Positions 12,663-24,100 of a stretch of 64,000 nt of DNA are shown piece after piece (positions within the stretch are counted from its first letter, which is position 1; each line of letters opens with the position of its first letter). The notes beneath the pieces were generated by a model, which saw nothing but the letters and a program-made list of their open reading frames with translations, made no database searches and was not told where the DNA came from. The stretch comes from Malania oleifera (Eukaryota > Streptophyta > Magnoliopsida > Santalales > Ximeniaceae). The stretch lies in assembly GCF_029873635.1 (NCBI RefSeq), contig NC_080423.1, positions 93,787,691 to 93,851,690 on the forward strand, given 5' to 3'. A program made the position numbers and the translations under genes.

Positions 12663-12829
12663 ATATATGTACACCTTTGCTTTAGGACCCTTCATTTTGC
12701 TAATCCGACCATTTTCGAACTCTATTTCCCACCTCTCTTCCCAAGCAGGAACTATCTTTGAGTTCCCTTGAGCTGCTACATTTAGGTCTTTGATTGGTAG
12801 GGAATTGCTGAAAGAAGATTATAAAAAAA

Positions 12830-13045
12830 TAAAATAAAATTATTAGATGAAAATTGTGTGGTGCTTGCAATTGAGTTGCGAAAAATGAAGGGTCCACAAA
12901 TGGATCCCAAGCGGCACTTGGAGGCTCCTCGATCCAAGTTATGAATGATTCAAAACTAGCATTAGCCAATTGTGTTACTCTACGAGCCACTTGATTATTT
13001 TCTAGTTAACAATTGAAAACCTAAAAGGCTAAAAGGTATTTCATA
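12830..13045 (-). pseudogene. RNase H-like C-terminal fragment (plant LINE or host RVT_3 type)
   Basis: On the minus strand the frame reads NQVARRVTQLANASFESFI followed by TWIEEPPSAAWDP. This matches the end of the plant RNase H-like (RVT_3) domain, where an NxVAHxLA(Q)LA motif precedes a W-hydrophobic-EE-P-P segment. Such domains sit at the C terminus of plant L1-type LINE proteins and also in small host or orphan genes. Only about 60 residues remain and no exon structure is visible, so I call it a remnant. Confidence 0.5.
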
Positions 13046-13899
13046 TATATAAAATGTCTTTCTCGATTCTTTATGACCTTTGGACAATCCATACTTTCAC
13101 TGGTTATAGGTTTGTGATCAAAATCATATATTTTTTTACATTACCTTCAAACATGCAGTAGAAAAAAAATCCCAACTTGAGGGCAAACCTTATAACTTCT
13201 CTCATACCCATGAGTTTTACTACTTTGGAACAAGAGACAAAATCCAATGTTTTGAACATGCCACCACTCTCCCCTTTACGGATGCCCTTTTTCTCAAATA
13301 TTATATCATCAAAGTTGGTTTTCACAATCAATATGAGGACTCATTGAAGTAGCCATTCTCGGAACATCTATAATAATCCCGATAACATTAATTTTGTGAA
13401 AATCATATAATTATTCTTTATTATATTACATAAACCAAGATTTCTCAAATCATCTATTTAAAAAGAAGTCTTTTTTCTTTAAAAGCATCCCTTTGCTAAA
13501 GGAGTTTATTGCCCATTGCTCAAGTGGGAGGTTGGACCTAAATTACACGGAAAACAAAATTTATTTTATTTTTAGATTATTTTTGCTCACGACTATAATA
13601 CAGAGTTGATAATTTTAACCTTGACGATGTTTAAAATCCATTCATTGGATCAAGATTCATTACATGATAAGGAAATTCAACTTTTGAATTGATTTAAAAT
13701 ATTATTATAGTTATTATGCGTCCAGTAGAAGGTATTACTATATATGAAGAGTTATGACAGGGTGTAATAATATTAACGGCTACCGCCCTCCATCACCGTC
13801 CGTTTTCCATAAAAGAAGAGATCAAGGAGCCGCTAGCTTTGACTTTGAAAAAGTTTGATGGAAATCGAACGGCAACGAAGGCGTCACGGTTCACAAGAG
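13046..13899. other. Intergenic stretch upstream of the RING gene
   Basis: No gene, RNA or mobile element recognised. It is AT-rich with short A and T runs. GC content rises after about 13770, which fits entry into the promoter region of the downstream gene. Confidence 0.45.
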
Positions 13900-14023
13900 C
13901 CGGCTTAGAAGGCAGGTGATTCATCCTATTTTCATTATACACACATTTCAGCTCTCTCTCTCTCTTCTTGCGCGAGCCAGAAGAGCGAGAAAGAGAAGAA
14001 GGTCAGAGCCCACTTTCTCTCTG

Positions 14024-14062
<39 letters not shown>

Positions 14063-14498
14063 TTTCCTCGATTTTGCATTCCAGTCGTCGATCCAGACGT
14101 TGAACAAGAACAGGAAGAAGACGAAGCAGAAGAAGAATGAGAAGATTCTTGGAACTCTATTTAATTAATTCAACATCACGCGGTTGAAGGACTTGTTGTT
14201 GAATTTTGCTTCTCGGATTTCTTATTCGATTGTTAGTTTTTAAAACCTTTTCTCGTCGAGTTTCGTTTTCCTATTGCTCGCGAGAGTTTTAGGGTTAGGG
14301 CTTGCGGAATGAATTGTGTGCTCTGATCCGAGGGTCTTCGACGGAGCTTCGATTTCGAAGGTATTGGAGTATTTTTCAGTTGCTATCTATTTCGATCGAT
14401 TTGTTTGTCCATGCATTGTTTTTTTTTGAATCGATTTCTTTATTTGGGAAAGTTGTTTGTGTTGTGATTGTTGTTGATGCTTTGGACTGATAATCAAG
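13900..14498 (+). promoter_or_regulatory. Pyrimidine-rich promoter and 5' leader of the RING gene
   Basis: A dense CT tract (13952-13970 and about 14018-14060) lies 440-550 bp before the start codon. Pyrimidine patches of this kind are typical of plant core promoters and leaders that lack a TATA box, and I see no TATAAA just upstream. A possible leader intron would run from GTATTG at 14361 to the AG at 14497-14498, directly before the ATG. Several short upstream ATGs occur if transcription starts near the CT tract. The transcription start itself is not determined. Confidence 0.5.
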
Positions 14499-15177
14499 AT
14501 GGTTAGGGTTAGGGGATCGGCGCGGATGGAGGCGCCTGGCAGCAATACCGACCCATACAGAGGTTCTTCTTCGGGGAGTAGTAGTAGTAGTAATTCCAGG
14601 CGATATGGAATGCAATTATCTGCGTCAAATTTTATTCGGGCACCATTATCGGCATTGTTGGAGTATTCAGCTAGTATTCTACGGGCCAGGTCAGGTGATC
14701 AGGAGACGGAAAGCTTGATTAATGGAAATGTTGTCGGTGCTGGTTTCCGGGATCACATTCAGAATCGGCCTGAGGAGCCTGCATTGACTGGAAACGGCGG
14801 AGAGGTTTCAATTAGGATAATAGGTGCCTGCGAAAATGAGCATGACAGGACGGTGGCTGGGAATGCGATGCCCTCTTCTATATCTGCTGCTGCGCAGGTA
14901 ACTGAGGCAAGTGGCCATGATGAGGTAGCTGTGCAGCAGATGAGTGGAGTGGTTTCAGAGGGTACGGGAGATTCTAGGAATGATCGCAGGTCGGGAGAGG
15001 GAGCTTCACAATCATCGAATGGAAGTGCTGATGGGGAAGTTGTGGATGGGGTTGGAGCAAATAACAGGGATTCTTCTTACCAGAGGTATGATATTCAGCA
15101 GGCTGCAAGGTGGATTGAGCAAATCCTTCCCTTCTCTTTGCTTCTCTTGGTGGTCTTTATCCGGCAGCATTTGCAAG
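14499..15177 (+). CDS. RNFT1-like: RNFT1-like exon 1
   Basis: Encodes residues 1-226: a serine-rich low-complexity run ([11 protein letters not shown]), a conserved-looking [20 protein letters not shown] segment, an acidic/polar linker and the first hydrophobic helix ([11 protein letters not shown]). It ends CATTTGCAAG before GTACTT, in phase 1. Confidence 0.9.
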
Positions 15178-18100
15178 GTACTTTTAACTTGAATTTATCA
15201 TGATGGCTTACTAATTGTGGCAATTATTATTTGAAGTATTTGAATTTATCATGATGACTTATTATTTGAAGTATCATGTTTGCGACAGTATATTTGTTGT
15301 AGCATTGCCAAGATGAGAAATTGGTTACGCTTCTCTTTTTACAGTTGGTAAAATCTATGAGATTTCATCTTATTGAGATGCTAGACAGTTTATGACCATG
15401 CATACTTGTGAATTTGATTGTTAGGATGCGCATTTGTGTTGCAGATCAATGGCTAGAGACTGGGAGTTACTGTATGCATGATGGGTAAATAGCATCATTT
15501 CTTAGTTGATTGCTCTCCCTTTATAGTTTAATGAGGATTCCAGCAAACTAAAGCTAAAAACACTGATGCAATTTTTGTTTAATCCCAAAAAAACAAAGAA
15601 CAGAGACACTATCTCTCTCTGTATATGCATTTTTCTCTGGTACTTCAGATATTAGAATCTTTTCTACAACCACTAAAAGAGATTTGATGTTAAGGCTACT
15701 AGGTTTGTTTGAATGAACTTTGTTGAGGGAAAATAATTAAATTTAGAATGGACTGTATGAGTTTATTTGTGATGTAGGAGTGTTGGACAAGCAATAGAAG
15801 AAGAGAGTTGGGAGAGGAAGACTACCAACAATTTGGATTTCCAATGGTAACTGTACCCACTACTAACTGAGCTGGGAGAGGAAGACTACAGCAATTTGGA
15901 TTTCCAATGGTAACTATACCCACTACTAACTAAAACACCCATTCACATAAGAGAGTTGGGAGAGGAAGACTACAACACTTTGGATCTCCACTGGTAACTG
16001 TACAATAACTTGCACGTGCAGCACTTATTCCACTACTAACTAAAACACCCATTTACATAAAATCTTAATAAAACAATAAAAGACAAAATAACCCCAAAGT
16101 ACTTAAATACACAAAATAATAACTTGAGTTTTTCCAAACTAAAATACAAAAACCTAGATACAAAATAAACATCTAAAGTTCTTCATTGTGGTTCTATATC
16201 AAACTCCCCTTGTTAGAGAAAACTCGACCTTGAGTTCTAAAATGGTGCAACAACTTTAACTCCATGAGTGGGAACAATGTTGAATATGTAGGCAAATCAA
16301 GAGGAAGCATGATCTGCATTACATCACTATTGGAGAATATTTAGATGATCCTCCAAATGCAAGTAGCCTTTGATAAATTAACAAGTCCACCAGACAAGAA
16401 ATCAATTTAGTATCCAAATCTATAGGTCACTCAAGTAAATTGTATTTGGTCCATATTGTAGTATGATGGACAATGTTTCATTAGATTTGGTTGAGGAAAG
16501 TGTTGAGGGAGAAGATGTGAGGGATGGAGGCACAATTTTATTGGATTGAGGGGAAATAATCTGAAGGGGATTTCTACAACATGTTCCATGGATAAAGAAA
16601 TTGCAACAAATTTTGGTGCAACCAATTGTTCGTAACATATTCAATTAGAAATAGAAAATTGAGGTTGAATAGAAAGGTCATTGACAAACATATTTGTCCT
16701 AGTAGTTGGCAACTCATCTTGATGTTCATTGCAAGTTGAGACAAACAAGTTTGATGACAAGTCAAGATCCATCTCTGGCCTAGAGGCTCCAAAAAGTGTT
16801 TAGGGTCAGTAATGGCAATATGACCTCATTTTGAGAAGATTCATGATTCATGTCCACAAAAGAGTCAAAAGGTTATGCACTATTAATATGCAAATCATTT
16901 ATGCAATCATGATACTCAACTACGCAACAATTTGCATGAGCACTTAGGATATTTGCTTGTTTATCCTCAACAATTTGAGTTTTCTCTTGAACATCTTGGG
17001 AGGGTCTAGGAATACCTTATGACCATGGAGAAATGGATCTAGACTCGTGAAGTTCTTTAAGATGGGAAGTGGTGTTATGGGTCGGTAGTTGGAGAAATCT
17101 CTCAACTTCCAAAGCCGTATGGTAAGCCTTAGATAGAGTAGTGGAACGTTTTTGAACAATCATATACCTTCATTGTTGAGAATTGGCAACTAGGTTGGAA
17201 CTAGATATATGGAAGTATGGAATTAACTCATTACAACAACAGCTACAACAAACCAAACCTTAAGTCCCACTAGGTGGGGTCAGTTACATGAATCCTTTTC
17301 TGCCAATTTATGCTATCATGAACAATTTCCTTCGACAAATTTAGGATTATTAAATCCTTATTCACTATCTCATTCCAAGTTATTTTAGGTCTACCCCTAC
17401 CCCTTCTATTGCCCCTCATAGTAACTAACTCACTCTTCCTCACTGGTGCACTATGCGGCCTATGTTGCAAGTGTCTGAACCATCTGAGTAGTCCCTCCCT
17501 TATCTTCTACAGGAGCTATGCCTAACTTATCGCGAATATGTTCATTTCTTAATTTATATTTTAACATTACACCACTCATCCATCTAAGCATTTTCATCTA
17601 GCAACATTTACTTTTTGGATATGTTGTTTCTTAGTTGCTTAATATTTTGATCCATATAGCAAGTCTTGCAGCCATCCTATAAAATTTCCCTTTTAATTTT
17701 AAGGGTATTCTACGATCACAAAGTACACTTGAAGTACTTCTTCATTTTACCCAACCTGTTTTAACTTTATGCATTACATCATTTTCAATTTCTTCCTTAA
17801 TTTGCATTATAGATCCAAGGTAACGAAATCTACTAGTGCTATTGATTTCTTCATCATTAAGTTTAACTTTGTGTATAATATTTCTCCTACTATGATTTAA
17901 ATTACATTTCATATATTTTGTCTTTATTTATACTTTTCCTAAAGCTTCTAGATTTTTAAGCTTCTCTCCATAATTCTAACTTAAACTCTACTCCACCCCT
18001 AGTTTTATCAATTAAGATAATATCATCTGCAAACAACATACACCTCGTCATTTTGGATACTCTTAGTCAATATATCCATCACTAAAGCAAAAAGATAGAG

Positions 18101-21100
18101 CCTCAAAGCACATTCTTGATGTACACCTATTGTGATTGGAAATTCTCTAGTCTCTCCACCTATAGTCCTAAAACTAGTCATTATTCCATCGTACATATGC
18201 TTAATAACATTAGTATACCTACTACATCCACTCTTTTTTTTCTAAAATCCACCATAGAACTTCCCTAGTACCCTATCTTATGCTTTCTCTAAGTCAATAA
18301 ATACTATATGCAAGTCTCTCTTCTTTTTCCTAAACTTTTCCATTAATATTCTTATAAGATATATAACTTCTGTAGTAGATCTCCCAGGCATAAAATCAAA
18401 TTGATTTTTTGAGTCCTTCGTTTTTAGTCTTAATCTTTGTTCAACTGCCCCTTTCCCACAATTATATTGTATGACTCATAAGTTTAATTCCACAATAGTT
18501 ATTATAATTTTGAACATCTCATTTATATTTGTATGTAGGTATTCAAGTGCTTTTTCTCCATTCGTTTGACATTTTCTTATTTTTTACAATTGTGTTAAAT
18601 AAATTAGTTAAATCATATAATTTTGTTATCACCTAAGCATTTCTAAACTTCAATTGGGATGTTATCCGGTCCTATAGATTTTCCATTTTTCATCTTTTTT
18701 AATGCAAACTTAACTATTTTAATTCTGGTCTTGCGAATAAATCTCATATTTTTAATCTTTTCCTCATTTGTCAATTCTAAGTTTAAGCTTTCTATTTGGG
18801 TTTCGTCATCTTTCTTTTATGTCGTCTTCCTTAACTAAGACAATCTTCAGTTTTTATACATTTTACATTACCTAAGTCCTTACTCTTTCTTTCTTTAGCT
18901 CTAGCAAGTTTAAATATATCTCTTTCTTCTTCTCTTGTATCTAATCGAGCATACAAATTATTAAATGATCCGTGTTTAGCTTCACTAACGGCCTTTTTTG
19001 CATCTTTTCTCGCTTCTTTATACTTTTCAAAGTTATCCATGTTTCTAAATTTTTGCCATGTTTTATACCAATTTCTTTTTGTCTTTATGGCTTTTTGGAC
19101 ATCTTGATCCCACCACCAATTTTCTTTGGTATTCGAGAACTTCCTCTTGATTCACCTAAAATCTCTTTTGCTATCTTTTTAATAGAGCTAGCTATCCTAC
19201 TTTGAAGAATGTTTGTATCTACACCATCCTCTATGGTCCAATCACCAGTTTTGATCATTTTATCTTTAAATTTTATTATATTTTTCTCTCTTTAGGTTCC
19301 ACCACCTCATTCTCTTGCACTGGTTTGTTTTATCCTTTCTCTACCATTTTTTAATACATATATCTAACACTAAAACTCTATCTTGTGGTTAAGCTTTCAC
19401 TTAGAATAACTTTACAATCATTACATGATAAACGATCTGCCCTCTTAATTAAGGAAAAAATTATTTGACTTTTGAAGGTTATTAAATGTTACTCCCTTAT
19501 TAAAGCAAACAGTCATTGTAATAAAATCATATGACAGCGAAATCTAAGATCATCTCCCTAGGCTCATTCTTGTCTCCATATCCTATGCTCTATGTATTCT
19601 CTCATAACATTTATTATACCTTCCTACGTGTCTATTCAGATTTACTCCAATGAATATTTTCTCAATATGCCTTGTATAATACTATCCATGTCTTTTGAAA
19701 ATTGTTTCTTAAGGTTTTCTACTAAGCCTACTTGAGGAGCATAAGCACCAGTGATATTTATTATTTCTTGGCCTAAGACCATTGTGATTTTTATAATTCT
19801 ATCCCCTACTCCTTTGACATCTACAATGCTATCTTTTAAGTTTTTGTCTATAATAATTCCTACCCCATTCTTATGGAGCCGACTCATTATTGTTATTATT
19901 TTAGTATGGAGAGTAAATATAGATAAATGCAAATTCAAACAAGTCTCAAATCGATAAGCAAAATTAAATCAATTTTTGTGTATTTGATGTACTGTAAGTT
20001 CATACAACATTACCAAAGGGCCCTTATGCTGGCTTTCGTAGTTTTGAGAGATTCTTTTGGTATTTCACTTTGATTTCTTGTGGATGCTCCAAGCAAACTC
20101 TACTTATAAACTTGGAAAAGGGTGCTAGCACAGTTCACTTTGTAGTTTTGAGAGATTCTTCAGGTATTTCACATCGATTTCTTGCAGATGCTGCAAGCAA
20201 ACTCTACTTATAAACTTGGAAAAGGGTGCTAGCACACTAAATTTATCCTCCAAAAATGTATTAAACAATTGAAGATGGATTTCTTCAAACCAACATCCAA
20301 ATCTTTCAAAGGGAAGGTAATTTGTTGCGGGAAATATCAAGATCTCACAGCTGAGTCTCAATCTGAACACTGATTGACCTTCAAGAGTCTGAAATGTGCA
20401 TTGACAGTCTAATATCTCAAGCTAAATTCCTAATTTCTCAAGTTTCCAAAAATAAAATCCCACAAAAGCAAATGAAGTCTGAATAAGTGTTGGTGCTGAA
20501 ATTATCCTCAAAACATTTAACTTGCACTAGCTCTTGAATTGTCCTCAATTTAGCTTCACAATCTCAAGGAAAAACCCAATTTATCGTGGTTGGAAACAAT
20601 TTCTTGTGAGTATGGAAGCATGGGAAGACTTCGGCAGTTTTCCCACTCGCAGGTGGGAAAGGGTGACAGCGAGCAATTGCACTCAAAGAAAGTCTTTTTT
20701 CTAACTCTGTTGGTCTGTCTTTTTGGCTTCATTTTAGAGTCAGTCAACGGCACTTGAAGACTGGACTTCCAAGTTCCAGCTTCAAGCAAAGCCACATGGC
20801 ATGTGGTACCGCATGCCACTGGTGAGGGTCATCATCGATGGTGCTTCCGCTGGTGGGAGATCAAGGGGTGGGGATTCCAGTGAGTATGGCGGTGTATCAA
20901 GAAAATTGCAAAAAGTTGGAGATTCAGAGGGGTAGTTGGTTGGGAATTTTTCATCTGATGTGTGGGGCCCCTCCAGTGGTTATATGGTGATGAAAATTCA
21001 GGGTTGGTGTTTCGGAGGGTTCTGATTATAATGGCAATGGAGGTGTAATAAAAGTAACGCTGGAGAGTGGAGTTTCGAACCAGTGGCCCAATTGTATTTT

Positions 21101-24100
21101 CTGGAAAAAGTTGCAGTTGAACAGTGCTTCAGTACCCGCAATTTCTGAACTTTGAATGGCTGCTGGTGATTGTGGTTTGCTCTGATACCAAATTGATCTT
21201 GGACAAGCAATAGAATTCAGAAATAGACACAGATTTCGAAGAAGAAGAAGAAGAAGAAGAAGAAGCAACAGGAAGAAGAAGCAGTAGGACGGAACAGAGG
21301 ATTCGGACACAAAGCAGGCGAAAGAGATAGGATTTGAGACAGAACAGAGCAGAGATGGGAGGAAGGAGGAACAGAAGGAGGAGAGAGAACGGCAAACTGC
21401 AGCAATTCTGATTTCAAGTGATAACTGTAACTGTACAATACTTCCATGTCCAGCACTTACACCCACTACGAACTAAAACTCATATTTTTAAATAAAAGCC
21501 CCAATAAAACAAGAAATTACAAAATAAGCCCAAAGTACTTAAATACACAAAATAAACCTAAATCTACTAAACTTCTAAAATAACCAGAGTTTTGCCAAAT
21601 TAATATAAAAACCTAGCTGCAATATAAACATCCAAAGTTCTCCATTGGTGGTTCCCCATCAATTTGTACTGCTTAGTTGTTGTTGTGTGCTTCTTGTTGA
21701 AGATCCTTGTTTACTCCCTCTAGAATTTGTTTCCCCTTTGCACTCTTTAGCTGTGGGAAGCTTTTTCCCTTTTGTCATTGACTGTCTCTGTTTTTCTTGC
21801 TTGATTTTATCATAGTTTTTGTCTTTTTGAATTGATGAGTCAAGAATCCCTTACAGTCTCAATAGTTTTTCCCAACTTCAGGTAAATCTAATTTTTGCAT
21901 ATTAACTCCTTTTTGCCCTCACTCAAATGTCTAATTCCTTTGTCTCAGGATTTGGGGTAATTAATCGAAACAGAGCCCTTAATAGTGTTGGTTTCTTTTC
22001 CTTTCTTTATTTGTTCGGCTTTTGTCCTTGATGATCAAGTTAGCTTGTTCATCTTTCAATTTGTTCCCCTCTTCTAAATTGACATATGTTAGGGAGAAAT
22101 GAGGGTGCTCGTTTTTGCAGCAAGTGTTCTTTTTAAATTTTATTATTTTATTTTGTTTTTCATTTTTCCCCTCATAGCATATGAGTTGCTTTCTTAATAG
22201 TTTTTATCATCCATTTTTTAGTGTCTTTAAGTTTCAGCATTCTGTATGTTGGATATAGGATATATGATCAGATTATCTAATTTCTATTTCTTTATGCAAT
22301 TCTTCCCCTCCTGCAAGGTCTTGCTGTTTCTTTGTATGAATTTGTATTGTTGCTGTATATTTTTCTTTAAATGAATAACTATTTCCCTGCTGCGATGACC
22401 TGCAGGTTTCTTTGTGACAATTTGGATTGCTGCTGTTATGTTTAAGTCAAATGATATTCTGAGAAAGCAGACAGCTCTGAAGGTGATGTAATTTGTCCTT
22501 CCATATTCTAAACATTAGTGTAGGAGTTGGGATAAGAACTTGATTGTTAAGAAGAGCAATTTTTTTTTTTGTCTACAGGGAGAGAGAAAAATTCCTTTGC
22601 TGATTGGCATCTCTTTCATATTTATGCTTCATGTGGTTGGAGTTTACTGGTGGTACCGGAATGATGAACTTTTGTACCCATTGGTCTTGCTTCCTCCAAA
22701 AAATATCCCACCTTTTTGGCATGCTGTTTTCATTATCATGGTGAATGGTGCGTTCTTGTCCCTGGTTCATTATTAATTCTTCTTTTGACGATGAAACAGT
22801 TTATATTGTAGCTTAGTTAGATGTACAAACATCATTTAGTCTCATGCGATGCATTTTTGAGATATCTTTCTTGGATATTTATGAGCAATTGTTGGGAAAT
22901 TTGGCACTTCGCGCAAGGCTTGTTGCTTTTTAGTAGTTTTTATATATTGTTCAGAATAGGGGTGAGCAAACGGTCGGTTCGGCCAATTTCGGTTAATTAA
23001 CCGAATTAACCGAAATATTCGGTTAAACAATATTATTAACTGAACCGACTGAACTGTTGGGCCTCACCGAACCGAACCCGACCGAATTTCTTTTCGGGTA
23101 ATTCGGTTAACTGAATTTAACCGAAATTAACCATGCAGACCAAGAGGCGGCAGGTGCAGTATAGAATAGCAGACATTGACAGAATTCTTATCTTCCAAGC
23201 TGGTGGGTTCTTTCATTTGGGACCCAAAATTTGAATTGAGCTCGTTGAGTTGCATGCACAATTAGAGCGAAGAAGGCTTCAGGACCCCGCCGGTGGACGA
23301 CGATATCATGTCCAAGAATTGTTTCGGCGTGGCGGCAGAGGAACCATTGTTTGGCACTGTGTTTTCATTTAAATTTTTTTATTTTGTCTAAAAAAAAATT
23401 GGCACTTGACAGGTGAAAGGAGATGATTATGTGTACACTTTGTTTATAAGAACAGGAGACGTCATGGGGGCCAGAACGAACGCCAAAATCAGCTTGGCGC
23501 TCTTCGACGGCAACGACATGACGGTGGAGATGTCGGATTTGGAGGCATGGGGCGGGCTAATGGGCCAAAAGGCCCAAAATCACGACTACTTCGAGGCTTC
23601 GAGCGCGGCAACCTCGACATCTTCAGCGGGAGAGGGGATTGCCTCGCCGGATTGGCTTGCAAGATGCGCCTGACGTTGGACGGCTCTGGCTTGCTTCCCG
23701 GTTGGTATTGCAGTCACTTAGAGGTAACTACCATAGGGAGCAACATCAAGTCATCAACGACGTGGAGGCAACATTTTGTTTCATCATGGGGATGAAATTC
23801 TGCTTGTTGCTGGAGGCGGTGCCGGCGTGCCGCAGTGATGGCGTTCTGGCGCAGAAGAACGCCCAGACTCCAGAGGCAGAGCGATGTGGTCCATAGCTTT
23901 GCCTTTTTTCCTTATCCCGCTCCCGCCTACGCCTTTAACGAAACTAATTTATATTTTAAATTTAATTAATTATTAAATCGGTTAATCGGTTAACCGAATT
24001 AATATTTTCTATTCACCGAACCAAAACCCGATTCACTGAAATGTTGGAATGCATAACCAAACCGACCGAATCTTTAACCGAACCGAACCGACCAATTTCG

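Larger units (their letters stand above)
15770..21661 (-). mobile_element. Gypsy-like LTR element in intron 1, shortened interior, broken
   Basis: LTRs at 15770-16201 (3' LTR) and 21194-21661 (5' LTR), each TGAT...ATCA on the plus strand, are flanked by the perfect 5-bp target duplication ATTTG (15765-15769, 21662-21666). On the minus strand the 5' LTR is followed by a primer site TTTGGTATCAGAGC, and the 3' LTR is preceded by a polypurine tract AACAAGGGGAG. The sequence before that tract resembles the end of a Gypsy polyprotein. Removing the RTE LINE inside it (17234-19881) leaves only about 2.3 kb of interior, with no clear enzyme domains, so it looks like a deletion derivative or non-autonomous form. 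The LTRs have diverged in length: the 3' LTR has a local triplication, the 5' LTR a GAA run. Confidence 0.75.

Noticed and set aside
13916-14140. Short Ser/Leu-rich frames upstream of the RING gene
   Set aside because: Their residues come from the CT tract. They could at most be upstream ORFs if transcription starts early; nothing supports a separate gene.
14944-15192. Open frame of 82 codons inside exon 1
   Set aside because: It overlaps exon 1 of the RING gene in another frame; only the frame from 14499 joins the conserved downstream exons.
21026-21466. Leu/Ser-rich minus-strand frames of up to 146 codons
   Set aside because: They read through the GAA-rich 5' LTR of the Gypsy-like element; low complexity, no domain.
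22573-22770. Minus-strand frame opposite exon 3
   Set aside because: Shadow of the conserved plus-strand exon; no family similarity of its own.
23413-23896. A working PLAT-domain gene in intron 3
   Set aside because: The fragment lies wholly inside a hAT element, lacks a signal peptide and C terminus, and changes frame, so it is a captured pseudogene piece.
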